5,774 bases of DNA from Oscillospiraceae bacterium (GTDB taxonomy: Bacteria; Bacillota; Clostridia; Oscillospirales; Ruminococcaceae), in contig JAFOYK010000029.1 in the NCBI GenBank assembly GCA_017424665.1, forward strand, positions 1 to 5,774, written 5' to 3'. Shown piece after piece: positions 1 to 3,873 of the stretch. Position 1 is the first letter of the stretch. Each line of letters opens with the position of its first letter. The notes under the pieces are model-generated. The model had not been told where the DNA came from. It searched no databases and saw nothing but the letters and a program-made list of their open reading frames with translations. Made by a program: the position numbers and the translations under genes.

Positions 1-1
1 T

Positions 2-949
2 TCCGTTTCCGCCCAGGCGGTTTCTAAATGGGAAAGCGGCACAACAATGCCGGATATCCAGCTTTTGCCGGAAATTTCCGTTCTTTTTGGTGTTTCCATA
101 GACGAACTTTTTTCCGTAACTGACGAAAGTCACATTGAACGGATCGAAAATATGATCGACAATATGCATTTTATTCCCGAAAAAGAGTTTCTGGATTCGG
201 AACGTTTTCTTAAAGAAAAAATTTCCGAAAGCGGAACAAAGGCAAAAGCAACCCTTGTTCTCGGCGAATTTTATTCAAAGCGCGCGTCGGAATATAACGA
301 AATGGCGCAAAAAACCGGAAAGGAAGCGCTTTATCTTAACCCGGACGAAAAACGCGCCCATAACATAATTTTCGATTCCGTCGGCGGACTTTATTGCGAT
401 TACAACGCTTCGAACCACGTTGAAATCATTGATTTTTATAAAGATTTTATCGAAAAACATCCGGAAAATCCAAGGACATATCTCTGGCTTATGGATTTGC
501 TTCTTGCGGACGGACGCACCGAAGAAGCGAAGGAATATCTTTGGAAAATGGACAAAATTGAACACAGTTTCCGCACCGACCTTTATCTTGGACTTATCGC
601 AAAGGCGGAATGTGATTTGCCGAAGGCGCTTGAATATTGGGAACACATGACCGAAGAATTTGATTACTGGCTTTCCTGGTCATGCAAGGGCGACCTTTTC
701 GCAAGGCTCTGCCGCTTTGATGAAGCAATAAAATTTTATGAGCACGCCTTTGAACTTCAGGAACCGCCCAGATATGTGGATATTCCGGAATCCCTTTCCT
801 GCATTGCGGAGGCCACCGGAGATTATGAAAAAGCCATTGAATACCGTCACAAAGCAATCGAAGTTTGTGAAAAGGAATGGAACATCACCGAAGGCGAATG
901 GGTGGATATCCACAAAAGGGAAATTGAAAGACTCAGCAAAAAATTATAA
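2..949 (+). CDS. XRE-family HTH regulator with TPR-rich C-terminal domain (5' partial)
   Basis: The frame is open from the window's left edge, so the true start lies outside; the ATG at 47 is internal. 315 residues are visible. The first ~36 are the end of an XRE/Cro-type helix-turn-helix: VSKWESGTTMPD is the classic recognition-helix/turn signature, followed by LLPEISVLFGVSIDELF, the usual last helix. From about residue 80 to the end the protein is helical with degenerate TPR-like pairs, for example RTEEAKEYLWKM, DLPKALEYWEHM, RFDEAIKFYEHAFEL and DYEKAIEYRHKAIEV. Regulators of this build in Firmicutes are cytoplasmic DNA-binding proteins whose TPRs often sense a peptide or protein partner; the ligand here cannot be told. 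It ends with TAA directly before a hairpin terminator, so it is the last gene of its transcript. Confident in family, not in regulon. Confidence 0.88.
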   Translation, partial: SVSAQAVSKWESGTTMPDIQLLPEISVLFGVSIDELFSVTDESHIERIENMIDNMHFIPEKEFLDSERFLKEKISESGTKAKATLVLGEFYSKRASEYNEMAQKTGKEALYLNPDEKRAHNIIFDSVGGLYCDYNASNHVEIIDFYKDFIEKHPENPRTYLWLMDLLLADGRTEEAKEYLWKMDKIEHSFRTDLYLGLIAKAECDLPKALEYWEHMTEEFDYWLSWSCKGDLFARLCRFDEAIKFYEHAFELQEPPRYVDIPESLSCIAEATGDYEKAIEYRHKAIEVCEKEWNITEGEWVDIHKREIERLSKKL

Positions 950-950
950 C

Positions 951-982
951 AAAAAAACACGGTCAGCCGACCGTGTTTTTTT
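951..982. terminator. Bidirectional intrinsic terminator
   Basis: The 7-bp stem CACGGTC/GACCGTG (958-964 with 969-975) has an AGCC loop and is flanked by A7 on the left and T7 on the right. It therefore works for the plus-strand XRE-TPR gene and for the convergent minus-strand metalloregulator, whose TAA stop lies in the tract. Confidence 0.9.
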
Positions 983-1352
983 ATTCGGTGATTTTGTTAT
1001 AGTGCTCCTTCATGCAGCGAAAAGTTTCGTCGGAAAGGTCGTGCTCAATTTTGCAGGAATCTTCCAAAGCGGTTTTTTCATCAACGCCGATTGCCATAAG
1101 GAATTTGGAAATTATGATATGGCGCTCATAAACGCTTTCGGCAATGGCTTTTCCCTTTTCGGTAAGGGTGATAAGATAGTCGTCGTCCATGTTGATATAA
1201 CCGTTCTCACGGAAATTTTTCATGGCCACGGAAACGGTGGGTTTGGAATGTCCAAGTTCGTTGCAGATATCTATGGAACGGACCTGACCGTTTCTTTTTT
1301 GAAGCATAAGAATAGCCTCAAGATAATCTTCGCCGGATTGTCTTATCTGCAT
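981..1352 (-). CDS. DtxR/MntR-family metal-dependent transcriptional regulator
   Basis: 123 residues. The start is the ATG at 1352 because a strong AAGGAGGGG sits 6 nt upstream (1359-1367); an in-frame ATG at 1376 would place that site inside the gene. Residues 1-65 form the winged helix typical of the family: QSGEDYLEAI at the N-terminus, then SIDICNELGHSKPTVSVAMKNF as helix-turn-helix, then wing. The rest is the metal-binding/dimerisation helices. Aligned from memory to Bacillus MntR, likely metal ligands are Asp9, Glu12, His78, Cys100, Glu103 and His104. It is shorter than MntR (about 142 aa) and lacks the SH3-like domain of full-length DtxR. Expected role: cytoplasmic repressor sensing Mn2+ or Fe2+. 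No metal transporter is in view. It has its own promoter and shares the terminator with the convergent gene. Confidence 0.9.
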   Translation of the reverse strand: MQIRQSGEDYLEAILMLQKRNGQVRSIDICNELGHSKPTVSVAMKNFRENGYINMDDDYLITLTEKGKAIAESVYERHIIISKFLMAIGVDEKTALEDSCKIEHDLSDETFRCMKEHYNKITE

Positions 1353-1384
1353 CTTAAACCCCTCCTTCCGTTTCATATAACTGT

Positions 1385-1413
1385 ATCTTACTATAAAAAT
1401 TTGATTTTTGCAA
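1385..1413 (-). promoter_or_regulatory. Promoter of the DtxR/MntR-family gene
   Basis: On the minus strand the -35 is TTGCAA (1413-1408), the spacer is 17 nt and the -10 is TAAGAT (1390-1385), giving a start near 1378, about 26 nt before the ATG. The spacer contains the dyad AAAAAT-TTG-ATTTTT (plus-strand 1395-1409), a possible operator for autoregulation (inference). Confidence 0.6.
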
Positions 1414-1439
1414 GCCGTTTTATTTTTTCAGGAAAAGCT

Positions 1440-1664
1440 TTAGATCTCCTTTGCAAGCTTAAGAAGATAATTCATTTTCGCCTTTTGGGCGTTGTGCTCA
1501 TAAATTGCGGATTCAAGAAGATATTCGTCGGTTGTAAGATTAAAAACCGCTTCGTTTCTTTCCATTTCCGCCTCAAGAGTTTCAATGTCTTTCCGAAGGC
1601 GCTCGCGCTCTTCCCTGCGCTTTTTCAAAAGCTTTTTTTCTTTTCTTTTTTCAAGCAAATTCAT
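1440..1664 (-). CDS. DUF2508 family protein (YaaL-like)
   Basis: 74 residues. The start is the ATG at 1664, chosen for the GGAGGGG 6 nt upstream (1671-1677); the frame is open further upstream but lacks such a site. The N-terminal half is very rich in Lys, Arg and Glu (LLEKRKEKKLLKKRREERER) and should form a charged helix or coiled coil. The C-terminal half carries the pattern I associate with DUF2508: an acidic/hydrophobic helix, then DEYLLESAIYEHNAQKAK and MNYLLKLAKE. Cytosolic, with no signal or membrane segment. The function of the family is unknown. It lies 87 bp upstream of the metalloregulator on the same strand with no clear terminator between, so read-through into that gene is possible. 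The assignment is from remembered family pattern. Confidence 0.75.
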   Translation of the reverse strand: MNLLEKRKEKKLLKKRREERERLRKDIETLEAEMERNEAVFNLTTDEYLLESAIYEHNAQKAKMNYLLKLAKEI

Positions 1665-1678
1665 ATTTTTCCCCTCCG

Positions 1679-1696
1679 TTTTCATATCTATGAAAA
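1679..1696. promoter_or_regulatory. 18-bp palindrome in front of the DUF2508 gene (candidate operator)
   Basis: TTTTCATA-TC-TATGAAAA is a perfect 8-bp inverted repeat with a 2-bp centre, immediately upstream of the DUF2508 ribosome binding site. The centre is too short for a good RNA hairpin, so a DNA operator for a dimeric repressor is the better reading. The binding protein is unknown. Confidence 0.4.
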
Positions 1697-1732
1697 AGCC
1701 TTGGAAGGTATGAAGCGAATTATTCAAAAGAT

Positions 1733-1761
1733 TTGACAAAAGCAAATAATTAAGTTATAAT
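1733..1761 (+). promoter_or_regulatory. Consensus sigma-A promoter for tRNA-Pro
   Basis: TTGACA (1733-1738), a 17-nt spacer and TATAAT (1756-1761) match the consensus at every position. Transcription should begin near 1768, just ahead of the tRNA 5'-half remnant and about 65 nt before the mature tRNA, so the remnant is transcribed as 5' leader. Confidence 0.85.
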
Positions 1762-1774
1762 ATTAAGGTTCTAT

Positions 1775-1810
1775 CGAGGTGTAGCGCAAGAGGAAGCGCG
1801 CCTGCTTTGG
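1775..1810 (+). pseudogene. Truncated duplicate of the tRNA-Pro 5' half
   Basis: These 36 nt match the acceptor 5' strand, D arm and anticodon-arm start (through TTTGG) of the intact tRNA-Pro, 59 bp downstream, at 33 of 36 positions. The three differences are in the D loop. From 1811 the sequence is unrelated: there is no anticodon 3' strand, T arm or CCA. It cannot fold as a tRNA. Its position directly after the promoter suggests a tandem tRNA duplication that lost its 3' half, or a retained leader element. Confidence 0.75.
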
Positions 1811-1833
1811 AACTGTAATCGAAAACACTAAAC

Positions 1834-1909
1834 CGAGGTGTAGCGCAATTGGTAGCGCGCCTGCTTTGGGAGCAGGATGCTGCAGGTTCGAGTCCTGTCA
1901 CTTCGACCA
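1834..1909 (+). tRNA. tRNA-Pro (anticodon TGG)
   Basis: 76 nt including encoded CCA (1907-1909). The acceptor stem CGAGGTG pairs with CACTTCG (one G-U pair), with discriminator A1906. The D arm has the GCGC stems. The anticodon stem is CCTGC/GCAGG (1860-1864 with 1872-1876) around loop TTTGGGA, giving anticodon TGG at 1867-1869. The T arm GCAGG-TTCGAGT-CCTGT has the TTCGA consensus (the outer GCAGG/CCTGT pairs include a G-U). It reads CCN proline codons. It is a single-gene transcript with a consensus promoter upstream and a strong terminator immediately after CCA. Confidence 0.97.
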
Positions 1910-1910
1910 T

Positions 1911-1942
1911 AAAAAAGCACGGCTTTTCGCCGTGCTTTTTTT
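1911..1942. terminator. Bidirectional terminator between tRNA-Pro and the VOC gene
   Basis: The stem GCACGGC/GCCGTGC (1917-1923 with 1929-1935) has a TTTTC loop, with A6 before and T7 after. It ends the tRNA transcript on the plus strand and the convergent VOC-family gene on the minus strand, whose stop codon overlaps the tract. Confidence 0.9.
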
Positions 1943-2315
1943 ATTCATGAATTTCCAGCGGCATTCCGTCCGGGTCTTTGAAAAAGGTTGCTTTTCCGCA
2001 GGTGAATTCATCAATTCTTATGGGTTCGCAGATTATGCCTTTTTTCTCAAGCTCCGCCGCTTTCTCTTCAACGTCTTCAACTTTAAAAGCAAGGTGGCGA
2101 AGGCCATAGGCTTCCGGAGAAAGCCTTGCCGGGTGGTCTTTCATTATGAAAAGTTCCAGCTCGGTGGTTTCGTTTATAGCAAGATCTATTTTCCAGTCTT
2201 CCCTTTCCGGGCGGTAGTTTTCTCTTATTACCGGAAAACCGAGCTTGTTCACATAAAAATCCATTGCTTTTTCCTTATCGGAACAGATGACCGCAATATG
2301 GTGAATAACGTTCAT
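1941..2315 (-). CDS. gloA2: VOC / glyoxalase-I-like metalloprotein (SMU1112c/YaeR type)
   Basis: 124 residues, a single vicinal-oxygen-chelate domain made of two beta-alpha-beta-beta-beta halves. It closely follows E. coli YaeR as I remember it: VHHIA-like start (HHIAVICSD), the FYVNKLGF helix, WKIDLAINE, ELELF, GLRHLAFKVEDVE, RIDEFTCGKATFFKDPDG and a final LEIHE. The four expected divalent-metal ligands are His6, Glu54, His74 and Glu121, all present. The family resembles glyoxalase I (methylglyoxal-glutathione isomerisation), but the true substrate of YaeR-type members is uncertain, so I call the fold rather than the reaction. Cytosolic. The start ATG has AAAGAGG 7 nt upstream (2323-2329). 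A hairpin terminator sits just upstream of the gene in the same orientation. Symbol follows the family name and is tentative. Confidence 0.88.
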   Translation of the reverse strand: MNVIHHIAVICSDKEKAMDFYVNKLGFPVIRENYRPEREDWKIDLAINETTELELFIMKDHPARLSPEAYGLRHLAFKVEDVEEKAAELEKKGIICEPIRIDEFTCGKATFFKDPDGMPLEIHE

Positions 2316-2338
2316 ATATAAACCTCTTTGATTTATTT

Positions 2339-2375
2339 AAAAAACACGGCGGCAATGAAAGCCGCCGTGCTTTTT
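2339..2375 (-). terminator. Hairpin terminator or attenuator in front of the VOC gene
   Basis: A 9-bp GC-rich stem (2345-2353 with 2361-2369, CACGGCGGC/GCCGCCGTG) has a 7-nt loop; on the minus strand it is followed by T6. It lies between the most likely upstream promoter and the VOC ribosome binding site. The plus-strand side also has T5, but no plus-strand transcript needs ending here. It may be a terminator for leftward transcription or an attenuator. Confidence 0.75.
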
Positions 2376-2403
2376 ATGGCCAAAACTTTGACCCAACAAT
2401 AGT

Positions 2404-2432
2404 AATTTATCAAATTATGTGATAAATGTCAA
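2404..2432 (-). promoter_or_regulatory. Candidate minus-strand promoter with a 7-bp dyad
   Basis: On the minus strand: TTGACA (2432-2427), 17-nt spacer, then TGA-TAAATT, an extended -10 of moderate quality (2409-2404). The inverted repeat TTTATCA/TGATAAA (2406-2412 with 2420-2426) covers spacer and -10, a position suited to a repressor. It could serve the VOC gene through the hairpin at 2345-2369. Confidence 0.35.
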
Positions 2433-2507
2433 TAGTTTTCAACAAACTGCTCCGATAATATACTATTTGCACAAAGAAATTGCAGTAATTTCGTAAGGTA
2501 TTGCGGA

Positions 2508-2536
2508 TTGAAAAGCGGACAAAAGAGTGGTATATT
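2508..2536 (+). promoter_or_regulatory. Promoter of array unit 1
   Basis: TTGAAA (2508-2513), 17-nt spacer, TATATT (2531-2536). The same boxes and spacing recur in units 2 and 3. Shared upstream motifs are TGTCAATAG at 2427-2435, TTTGCACAAA at 2466-2475 and TTCGTAAGGTATTGCGG ending just before the -35. Confidence 0.8.
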
Positions 2537-2740
2537 TAAGTCACAGAAAGGATGATTCCAATGTACAAATGAAATTTTGAAAGCCTTATCAAAAGGTTTT
2601 CAAAAAAGGGATCGAATGACCTTCGGCTGAAAAAAGTTTCTTAAAAAGCTGTTAGAAGAAGTGCAAGAAAAAGGCAAACCAACGAAACTTGTTAATGGTG
2701 ATACGAAGGCTTCGGTATCAGAAGAAAGAGAGGTTGAAAT

Positions 2741-2770
2741 ATGTTAGATTTTAAGATATCAGAGAAATAA
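2741..2770 (+). CDS. Candidate 9-residue micropeptide, unit 1
   Basis: Reads MLDFKISEK, then TAA. AGAGAGG precedes the ATG by 7 nt within a block (AGAAAGAGAGGTT) shared by all three units. The ORF has the same position and near-identical length in each unit. Differences include synonymous ones (GAT/GAC, AAG/AAA) and a conservative Lys/Arg at the end. Its last codon and stop form the base of the following stem-loop. It is too short for statistical proof of coding. The function is unknown, and it is not a hydrophobic toxin type. Confidence 0.45.
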   Translation: MLDFKISEK

Positions 2771-2816
2771 CCCTTGGCTGATGCAGGTGAAAGATGCATT
2801 CGGTCAAGGGTTATTT
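2765..2816 (+). other. Conserved GGTGAAAGA stem-loop, unit 1
   Basis: A perfect 12-bp stem AAATAACCCTTG/CAAGGGTTATTT (2765-2776 with 2805-2816) continues through GCTGA (with G-U pairs) and TGCA/TGCA with one bulged T, about 21 bp in all, to the loop GGTGAAAGA (2786-2794). It contains the micro-ORF stop codon. It has no direct T-run; a separate terminator follows. Confidence 0.85.
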
Positions 2817-2839
2817 CTATTTTACAAGGTTTTTGCGCT

Positions 2840-2860
2840 GCGCCGGAAAGGCGTTTTTTT
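2840..2860 (+). terminator. Terminator of unit 1
   Basis: CGCC/GGCG (2841-2844 with 2850-2853) has loop GGAAA and is followed by T7. The stem is short, but its position and sequence match the terminators of units 2 and 3. Confidence 0.75.
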
Positions 2861-2973
2861 ATTGCCTTTTTTTGTAAAAATTAGTATATAACTGTCAACA
2901 GTTTTCAACATTTTGTGTTCCCATTGTTAAATTTGCACAAATAGATAAAATCAAATTCGTAAGGTATTGCGGC

Positions 2974-3002
2974 TTGAAAACCGCAGAAAACAGTGGTATA
3001 TT
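2974..3002 (+). promoter_or_regulatory. Promoter of array unit 2
   Basis: TTGAAA (2974-2979), 17-nt spacer, TATATT (2997-3002). The -35 lies inside the inverted repeat TGCGG/CCGCA (2968-2972 with 2981-2985). Upstream TGTCAACAG (2893) and TTTGCACAAA (2932) stand at exactly the same distances as in unit 1. Confidence 0.8.
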
Positions 3003-3260
3003 TAAGTCACAGAAAGGATGATCCCCGATGTACAGATAAACATCAGGAACTCAGATAAAGAAAAGATAAAAAGAAGAAAATCTGAGTTGGAAAATCTTTT
3101 TTGCTGACCTTCGGAAAGAACAAAAAATAAAAAAGTTCCGACATCAAGATCAACCCGCTTAGGGGAAAAGAAGAATAAAAGAAGTGTTAAAGGGAACGAG
3201 AAAAAATTGACATACGAAGGCAGCAGCAGAATGTAGGAATAAAAAGAAAGAGAGGTTAAA

Positions 3261-3293
3261 ATGATGTTAGATACTAAAATAGAACAGAAATGA
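3261..3293 (+). CDS. Candidate 10-residue micropeptide, unit 2
   Basis: Reads MMLDTKIEQK, then TGA. A second ATG directly follows the first, so the product may equally be MLDTKIEQK, matching the length in units 1 and 3. It is preceded by the conserved AGAAAGAGAGGTT. The stop is TGA rather than TAA, and the opposite stem strand carries the compensating base. Confidence 0.45.
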   Translation: MMLDTKIEQK

Positions 3294-3340
3294 CCCTTGC
3301 TTTATCGTAGGTGAAAGATGCGATAATTCAAGGGTCATTT
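3288..3340 (+). other. Conserved GGTGAAAGA stem-loop, unit 2
   Basis: 12-bp perfect stem AAATGACCCTTG/CAAGGGTCATTT (3288-3299 with 3329-3340), a two-base mismatch, then TTATCGTA pairing with TGCGATAA, and the loop GGTGAAAGA (3310-3318). The inner stem differs in sequence from unit 1 but keeps pairing and loop. Confidence 0.85.
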
Positions 3341-3357
3341 CATTTATAAAGATGTTT

Positions 3358-3377
3358 GCGCCGGCGGGCGCTTTTTT
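3358..3377 (+). terminator. Terminator of unit 2
   Basis: GCGCC/GGCGC (3358-3362 with 3367-3371), 4-nt loop, then T6. Confidence 0.8.
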
Positions 3378-3390
3378 GTTGCCAAAAAAC

Positions 3391-3416
3391 AAAAAAAGAC
3401 GGCCTTTTTGGCCGCC
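3391..3416 (-). terminator. Minus-strand terminator between units 2 and 3
   Basis: On the minus strand GGCGGCC pairs with GGCCGTC (3416-3410 with 3404-3398, one G-U) around loop AAAAA, followed by T7-G-T6. There is no T-run on the plus-strand side. It would stop leftward transcription, for example read-through from tlpA. Confidence 0.8.
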
Positions 3417-3426
3417 CAACATTTAT

Positions 3427-3455
3427 AATATACTCCTCCCGCGAACAAATGTCAA
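3427..3455 (-). promoter_or_regulatory. Candidate minus-strand promoter facing the array's internal terminator
   Basis: TTGACA (3455-3450), 17-nt spacer, TATATT (3432-3427) is a good match to consensus. The predicted start at about 3420 lies at the base of the terminator hairpin, so the product would be only about 30 nt. The -35 coincides with the TGTCAA motif shared by all three units. Confidence 0.4.
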
Positions 3456-3520
3456 TAGCAGAAACACAATTTCTGTGTTCTGCATAACTTTACTGCTTTA
3501 ACTTAGTACAATATTGCGGA

Positions 3521-3549
3521 TTGAAATCCGGTTTCCGAAGTGGTATATT
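3521..3549 (+). promoter_or_regulatory. Promoter of array unit 3
   Basis: TTGAAA (3521-3526), 17-nt spacer, TATATT (3544-3549). The -35 is embedded in the inverted repeat CGGAT/ATCCG (3517-3521 with 3526-3530). The upstream TGTCAATAG (3450) is 10 bp nearer the -35 than in units 1 and 2. The TTTGCACAAA and TTCGTAAGG motifs are absent. Confidence 0.8.
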
Positions 3550-3779
3550 TAAGTCACAGAAAGGATGATTCCAATGTACAACTAAAAGTTGAAAGCTTAA
3601 TTTTTTAAAAGCTTTCGGAGGAAAAACCGTTACCACCTTTGGTAAAAAGGTTTCCGGCATAAAATCATGTCCCAACTTTTGATTGACGCGTTTTATTTAA
3701 TAGGCTTAAAGTAAGAAGCGTCCGGAAATCGCAATCAGCCAGAGACAGCGGGTTAAACCGTAGAAAGAGAGGTTGAAAT

Positions 3780-3809
3780 ATGACAGACTTTAAAACCGAA
3801 CAGAGATGA
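3780..3809 (+). CDS. Candidate 9-residue micropeptide, unit 3
   Basis: Reads MTDFKTEQR, then TGA, with AGAGAGG 7 nt upstream. With the other two units the pattern is M-[LT]-D-[FT]-K-[IT]-[SE]-[EQ]-[KR]: fixed Asp and Lys, and a basic last residue. Confidence 0.45.
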   Translation: MTDFKTEQR

Positions 3810-3856
3810 CCCTTGCTTTATCGTAGGTGAAAGATGCGATAATTCAAGGGTCATTT
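3804..3856 (+). other. Conserved GGTGAAAGA stem-loop, unit 3
   Basis: GATGACCCTTG pairs with CAAGGGTCATT (3805-3815 with 3845-3855, one G-U) and an A-T pair closes the base. The inner TTATCGTA/TGCGATAA and the loop GGTGAAAGA (3826-3834) are identical to unit 2. Confidence 0.85.
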
Positions 3857-3873
3857 CATTTGTAAAGATGTTT

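Larger units (their letters stand above)
2543..2861 (+). ncRNA. Array unit 1: candidate structured small RNA, about 320 nt
   Basis: Bounded by a promoter and an intrinsic terminator (start estimated 7 nt after the -10). In order: a conserved leader with AAAGGA and the three-codon ORF Met-Tyr-Lys-stop at 2561-2572; a 13-bp hairpin (2575-2587 with 2593-2605, loop ATCAA); CCTTCG (2620-2625), which can pair with CGAAGG (2704-2709); inside that, AAGTTTC (2634-2640) pairing with GAAACTT (2684-2690); a local alternative hairpin TGATAC/GTATCA (2699-2704 with 2715-2720) that competes for CGAAGG; the 9-codon ORF; the GGTGAAAGA stem-loop; and the terminator. The nested pairs recur in unit 2 with a compensatory change. 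I do not recognise the family and infer a regulatory or peptide-encoding RNA. Confidence 0.65.
3009..3377 (+). ncRNA. Array unit 2: candidate structured small RNA, about 370 nt
   Basis: Same plan as unit 1. The leader has the three-codon ORF Met-Tyr-Arg-stop (3028-3039). A 9-bp hairpin AACTCAGAT/ATCTGAGTT (3048-3056 with 3080-3088) encloses a purine-rich loop. Then CCTTCG (3108-3113) can pair with CGAAGG (3215-3220), extended by GCT (3103-3105) with AGC (3222-3224). Nested within is GTTCC/GGAAC (3135-3139 with 3193-3197), the counterpart of GTTTC/GAAAC in unit 1. TCGGAA/TTCCGA (3111-3116 with 3136-3141) is a competing local pairing. The micro-ORF, the stem-loop and the terminator follow. The middle is strongly A-rich, and the family is unrecognised. 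Confidence 0.65.

Noticed and set aside
738..1736. 332-codon plus-strand open frame
   Set aside because: It overlaps the end of the TPR gene out of frame, and then runs antisense to the metalloregulator and DUF2508 genes, which have family motifs and good ribosome binding sites. It also runs through a terminator, so it is a shadow frame.
1775..1833. Second complete tRNA
   Set aside because: Only the 5' half is present. There is no anticodon 3' strand, T arm or CCA before the intact tRNA begins.
1866..2321. 151-codon plus-strand frame starting inside the tRNA
   Set aside because: It begins in tRNA-Pro, crosses a terminator and is antisense to the well-supported VOC gene.
2893..2901. Minus-strand promoter at the TGTCAA motif of unit 2
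   Set aside because: TTGACA is present, but at 16-18 nt spacing the minus strand has only A/T-rich non-matching sequence, with no usable -10.
2556..3236. Open frames in units 1 and 2 interrupted by a single TGA (possible selenoproteins or split genes)
   Set aside because: Unit 1 reads on past TGA at 2628 and unit 2 past TGA at 3105, but the two frames differ relative to the shared TGACCTTCGG motif. The peptides do not align and unit 3 has no equivalent. A purine-rich composition explains open frames by chance.
3490..3675. 61-codon minus-strand frame in array unit 3
   Set aside because: It runs antisense across the unit's promoter and leader. It has no counterpart in units 1 and 2 and no ribosome binding site.
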